In this document: one piece after another, positions 5,779-8,284 of the stretch | Layout of the letters: each line of letters opens with the position of its first letter | Position numbering within the stretch: position 1 is the stretch's first letter | Assembly (NCBI GenBank): GCA_003577005.1 | Contig: QEUW01000354.1 | Coordinates: 1-8,284, forward strand | From: Chloroflexota bacterium | GTDB lineage: Bacteria; Chloroflexota; Anaerolineae; Caldilineales; Caldilineaceae | Length of the DNA stretch: 8,284 nucleotides | Reading direction: 5' to 3' | The notes under the pieces: generated by a model | Database searches by the model: none | Told to the model about the DNA's origin: nothing | What the model saw: only the letters and a program-made list of their open reading frames with translations | Made by a program: the position numbers and the translations under genes

Positions 5779-6468
5779 TCAACCAACCAAACCATGACGC
5801 AGCGCGATGACCGCGGCCTGGGTGCGGTCGGTGACGTCGAGCTTTTCCAACAGGCTGCTGACGTAATTCTGCACCGTCCCCTTGGAGAGGTGCAAACGCT
5901 CGGCGATCTCGCTGTTAGGCAGACCCGCAGCCAACAGCCGCAGCACCTCGCGTTCGCGTTCGCTCAGATCGGCGTCGATTGTCGAAGGAACCCGGTAGGT
6001 CAACACCCCTGGTTGGGCAATATGGCTGAAGAGCTTTCCCGCTACGTTCGGGTCAACGTGCGTGTTCCCGGCAGCGGTGCCCTTGATCGCCGCAACTAAC
6101 TGTTCGCGCGGCGTCTCTTTGAGCAGATAGCCCGCCGCACCGGCGCGGATGGCGTCAAAGACCCACTCGTCGTCAGCGTAGGTGGTCAGCACCAGCACAC
6201 GAATTTCTGGAAACTGTTTGCGCAACTGGCGTGTCGCCTGAATGCCGTTGACGCCGGGCATCTTGAGATCCATGAGCACAACATCCGGTTGCAACCTGGC
6301 TGCCAGCGGCAGGACATCGGCGCCATCATGCGCTACACCCACCACCTCGACGCTGGGCGCGGTGCTCAAGATTACCTGGAGTCCTTCGGTCACGATCTCC
6401 TGGTCATCACACAAGATCACGCGAATGGGACGCTCCCGGGTCTGGGCTGCGCTTCTTTCCTTCATCAT
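5779..6468 (-). CDS. NarL/LuxR-family response regulator
   Basis: This 229-residue protein is a complete two-domain response regulator. The receiver domain (about 14-130) has the acidic pair Asp21-Asp22, the phosphorylated Asp67 in VVLMDLKMPG, the switch Thr95 or Thr96 in LVLTTY, and Lys117 in YLLKE. After a linker of about 35 residues, the LuxR-type helix-turn-helix (168-229) begins LSEREREVLRLLAAG and contains SEIAERLHLSKGTVQNYVSSLLEKL, the recognition region typical of NarL/LiaR proteins. It should be activated by phosphate from the kinase encoded just upstream and then bind promoter DNA as a dimer. ATG 6468 is used because AGAGGA lies 8 bases upstream; ATG 6465 is the alternative. The start overlaps the last 62 bases of the kinase gene, which implies translational coupling and equal dosage. 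The target genes are not visible, but the divergent ABC transporter is the nearest candidate. Confidence 0.95.
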   Translation of the reverse strand: MMKERSAAQTRERPIRVILCDDQEIVTEGLQVILSTAPSVEVVGVAHDGADVLPLAARLQPDVVLMDLKMPGVNGIQATRQLRKQFPEIRVLVLTTYADDEWVFDAIRAGAAGYLLKETPREQLVAAIKGTAAGNTHVDPNVAGKLFSHIAQPGVLTYRVPSTIDADLSEREREVLRLLAAGLPNSEIAERLHLSKGTVQNYVSSLLEKLDVTDRTQAAVIALRHGLVG

Positions 6469-7834
6469 TAGGGATTTCCTCTTGCCAGGTCAGGTAAACC
6501 ATTGTCCCTTGGCCGGACCCGCTCTCTACCACCAACGTGGCGCCGAGTAGTTCGGCGCGTTCGCGCATCCCCTGGAGTCCAAAGTGGCCGTTGGGCGGCG
6601 CCGCGGCGGTGAAACCAATTCCATCGTCTTCGACGCGAAACACATATCCCCGGACGGTGTGGCGCAACTGCACGGCCAGCGTTTGGGCGCCGGCATGTTT
6701 GAGCACATTGGCAAGCGCCTCCTGGGCAATACGATAGACCTGGTGCTCGGTCTCAGCCGACAACGGCTCCAGCTCTGGAATGTCGAGCGCAAGCTGCAAC
6801 CCACCCCGCTGGGCAGTGGACTCAGCCAGGTTGCGGACGGCCAATGCTAGCCCCAAGTCATCCAACGGCGACGCACGCAGCGCCTGCAAGGCGCGCCGTG
6901 TTTCGGTCAACCCGCTGCGGGTTTGGGCCAGCGATTTACCAAGCAGATCACGCGCCTTTGCCGGGTTCGCTTCCCATGCGCTGTCTACCGCCTCGAGTTG
7001 CACCGAGACGGCGCTCAGCGTGTGTGCCAGCGTATCGTGGAGCTCGCGGGCCAGCCGGTTACGCTCGCGGCTGACGGTCAACTGTTCAAGGGTGGCGGCA
7101 TGTTGCGCTAGTTGCGCATTCGCTTCGGCCAATTTCTGGCGTTGTTGGCGTTGACCTGCCATGATGCGCGTGACGATATAGCCCATGACCCCAAAAATCG
7201 TAGCCGGGACCAGTTCATCGCGCAGCAAAACAAGCCAGTCAGGGCTGTTCAAAAGCCAACCTGCGAGCAATACATTCAACAGAACAATGCTGAACAAATA
7301 GCCCACTACCTGGCGAAAATGATACTGCCAGGCAATCAACACAAGCGGCAACAGCACACCGACCCAGAACCGCCCGCCACTGCCAACGGTGACCACATCA
7401 AGCAGTTGCAGCTCTTGTCGCTGCACCCAACTCCATACGGTGATCGCCCGTTCGAGCAGGATAAAGAGAGTTACAGTCGCCAGGGCAATGGGCAAATATG
7501 CCTGCCCAAGCCGGCGCTGAAGCCAGGGCCACCAAAGATAGCCGAGCATCAACACCAACCAGCCGATGCTGATGATTGACAGCACCTGTTGATCTTGCCT
7601 GATACGGATGATGGTGGCGAGATCGGGTTGCACCGGCAAGGGGATACCAAAGTGGGGCGCCAGCACCGGCTGCTCTACCGAGCTAAACGGGTAGAGCGTC
7701 CCCAGGCGCACCAACGCAAAGACCAACTGCAACCCCAACACCATGCGAAACACTGCAAGCAATCCCGGCTCGAACAACCCAGATTCCGCATCGATTCGTG
7801 CCGCCGTCGTTGAAGCGTTCATGCTACCAATCAT
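6407..7834 (-). CDS. NarL-family membrane sensor histidine kinase (HisKA_3 type)
   Basis: This 475-residue sensor kinase has about six membrane helices in its N-terminal half, from residue 24 (LLAVFRMVLGLQLVFALV) to about 225 (TIFGVMGYIVTRIM). There is an extracytoplasmic loop of about 40 residues after helix 1, and no PAS or HAMP domain. A short coiled coil (about 228-258) leads to the dimerisation domain, where RLARELHDTLAHTLS carries the phosphorylated His266. The ATPase domain has the N box QEALANVLKHA (371-381), DDGIGF (403-408) and GLQGMRERAELLG (419-431). All catalytic motifs are intact. The frame is open to ATG 7894; I use ATG 7834 because the first 20 residues look untranslated and no ribosome site precedes 7894. 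ATG 7822 is equally possible, and neither has a clear Shine-Dalgarno. It overlaps the response regulator gene by 62 bases, so the two form one operon. The signal sensed is unknown. Confidence 0.92.
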   Translation of the reverse strand: MIGSMNASTTAARIDAESGLFEPGLLAVFRMVLGLQLVFALVRLGTLYPFSSVEQPVLAPHFGIPLPVQPDLATIIRIRQDQQVLSIISIGWLVLMLGYLWWPWLQRRLGQAYLPIALATVTLFILLERAITVWSWVQRQELQLLDVVTVGSGGRFWVGVLLPLVLIAWQYHFRQVVGYLFSIVLLNVLLAGWLLNSPDWLVLLRDELVPATIFGVMGYIVTRIMAGQRQQRQKLAEANAQLAQHAATLEQLTVSRERNRLARELHDTLAHTLSAVSVQLEAVDSAWEANPAKARDLLGKSLAQTRSGLTETRRALQALRASPLDDLGLALAVRNLAESTAQRGGLQLALDIPELEPLSAETEHQVYRIAQEALANVLKHAGAQTLAVQLRHTVRGYVFRVEDDGIGFTAAAPPNGHFGLQGMRERAELLGATLVVESGSGQGTMVYLTWQEEIPNDEGKKRSPDPGASHSRDLV

Positions 7835-7938
7835 AGCACCATTTCGTATATTGACATAATGAGCGGAACCACTCCGGTTTGTGAGTCGATTCATCTTTCG
7901 ATATGGGACTACTCATCTGTAACGGTGTGCGAACCCAC

Positions 7939-7967
7939 TTCCTGTTGGTGACCCCGCTTGTTACACT
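7939..7967 (+). promoter_or_regulatory. Possible extended -10 promoter of the ABC ATPase gene
   Basis: TACACT at 7962-7967, preceded by TGT, gives an extended -10-like site, and TTCCTG sits 17 bases upstream. The match is modest. TGTAAC at 7918-7923 and GTTACA at 7960-7965 form a widely spaced inverted pair that overlaps it and could be a regulator site. This shared 190-base region also has to hold the promoter of the divergent kinase operon. Confidence 0.3.
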
Positions 7968-8025
7968 GATGGTAGGAACCGCCCAGCGCGGGGAAAGTAC
8001 ACGAATTGAGGATGCCCAATCATAC

Positions 8026-8284
8026 ATGTTAGCAAGACTGTTCGGTCGCAACCGTGCCAATGGTTCACAGCCGATGCCCCACCCGAGCGACGGCCCCGGT
8101 ATCAGTGATGCCGGCCAACCGGTTATCCAGATCGAAAACATGACCAAGGTCTATAAAATGGGTGAGGTCGAAGTCCACGCCCTGCGCGGTCTTTCGCTCT
8201 GCATCGAACCAGGCGAGTACGTGGCAATTGTCGGCGCCAGCGGTTCGGGCAAGAGTACCCTCATGAACATGATCGGTCTGCTCG
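8026..8284 (+). CDS. ABC transporter ATP-binding protein, MacB/LolD type (partial, 5' part)
   Basis: Only the first 86 residues are in the window. [23 protein letters not shown] followed by [25 protein letters not shown] is the standard start of a MacB/LolD-type ATPase. It has the A-loop Tyr43, the [10 protein letters not shown] segment typical of this branch, and a complete Walker A motif at 70-78. Such ATPases work with FtsX-like permeases in lipoprotein release, peptide or drug export, or membrane-stress signalling; the partner lies beyond the window. ATG 8026 gives a polar extension of about 32 residues before the domain, rich in Gly and Pro and longer than usual. ATG 8074 or 8140 would shorten it. 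GAGG lies 14 bases before 8026, a long spacing. The gene is divergent from the kinase/response regulator operon, an arrangement often seen when such a pair controls an ABC transporter. Confidence 0.88.
   Translation, partial: MLARLFGRNRANGSQPMPHPSDGPGISDAGQPVIQIENMTKVYKMGEVEVHALRGLSLCIEPGEYVAIVGASGSGKSTLMNMIGLL

Noticed and set aside
5490..5795. 101-codon open frame on the - strand after the response regulator
   Set aside because: It overlaps the regulator's 3' end and is mostly translation of the palindromic repeats, so coding is unlikely.
7851..7879. Perfect TTGACA at 7851 as a -35 for the ABC gene
   Set aside because: No acceptable -10 lies 16-18 bases downstream (CCGGTT at the expected place).

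Overview
The window is high-GC bacterial DNA. Its gene set fits a member of the Chloroflexota: a methylmalonyl-CoA mutase end followed by meaB, a divergent clan GH-A glycosidase, a NarL-type two-component pair and a MacB/LolD-type ABC ATPase. This assignment is inferred from gene content and style only; no rRNA or other phylogenetic marker is present.

Layout from left to right. (1) Positions 1-1349, + strand: the last codons of a B12-binding methylmalonyl-CoA mutase subunit, then its G-protein chaperone MeaB, whose 5' end is ambiguous. (2) Positions 1368-1429: a hairpin between the convergent meaB and an MFS exporter. (3) Positions 1462-3559: an MFS drug-exporter-like gene (- strand) divergent from a TetR-family regulator gene (+ strand). 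The regulator's promoter runs into a long, nearly perfect inverted repeat made of two 14-bp palindromes, so autoregulation and joint control of the exporter are the obvious model. (4) Positions 3653-5055: a terminator hairpin and a divergent GH1-like glycosidase (- strand). (5) Positions 5056-5778: about 720 bases with no convincing gene. They hold four near-tandem 11-bp units beside an extended -10 promoter, two doublets of a GTGCnnnGyAC palindrome, a tandem 12-mer and a further stem-loop. (6) Positions 5779-7834, - strand: a NarL/LuxR-type response regulator gene overlapping the end of its histidine kinase gene. (7) Positions 8026-8284, + strand: the start of an ABC transporter ATPase gene, divergent from the kinase and cut by the window edge.

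Functionally there are three modules: propionyl/methylmalonyl-CoA metabolism with cofactor-enzyme protection, a locally regulated exporter, and a membrane-sensing two-component system that may control the neighbouring ABC transporter. I see no phage, CRISPR, transposase or defence gene and no clear new multi-gene system. The least explained DNA is the repeat-rich gap at 5056-5778 and the composite operator at 2876-2925.
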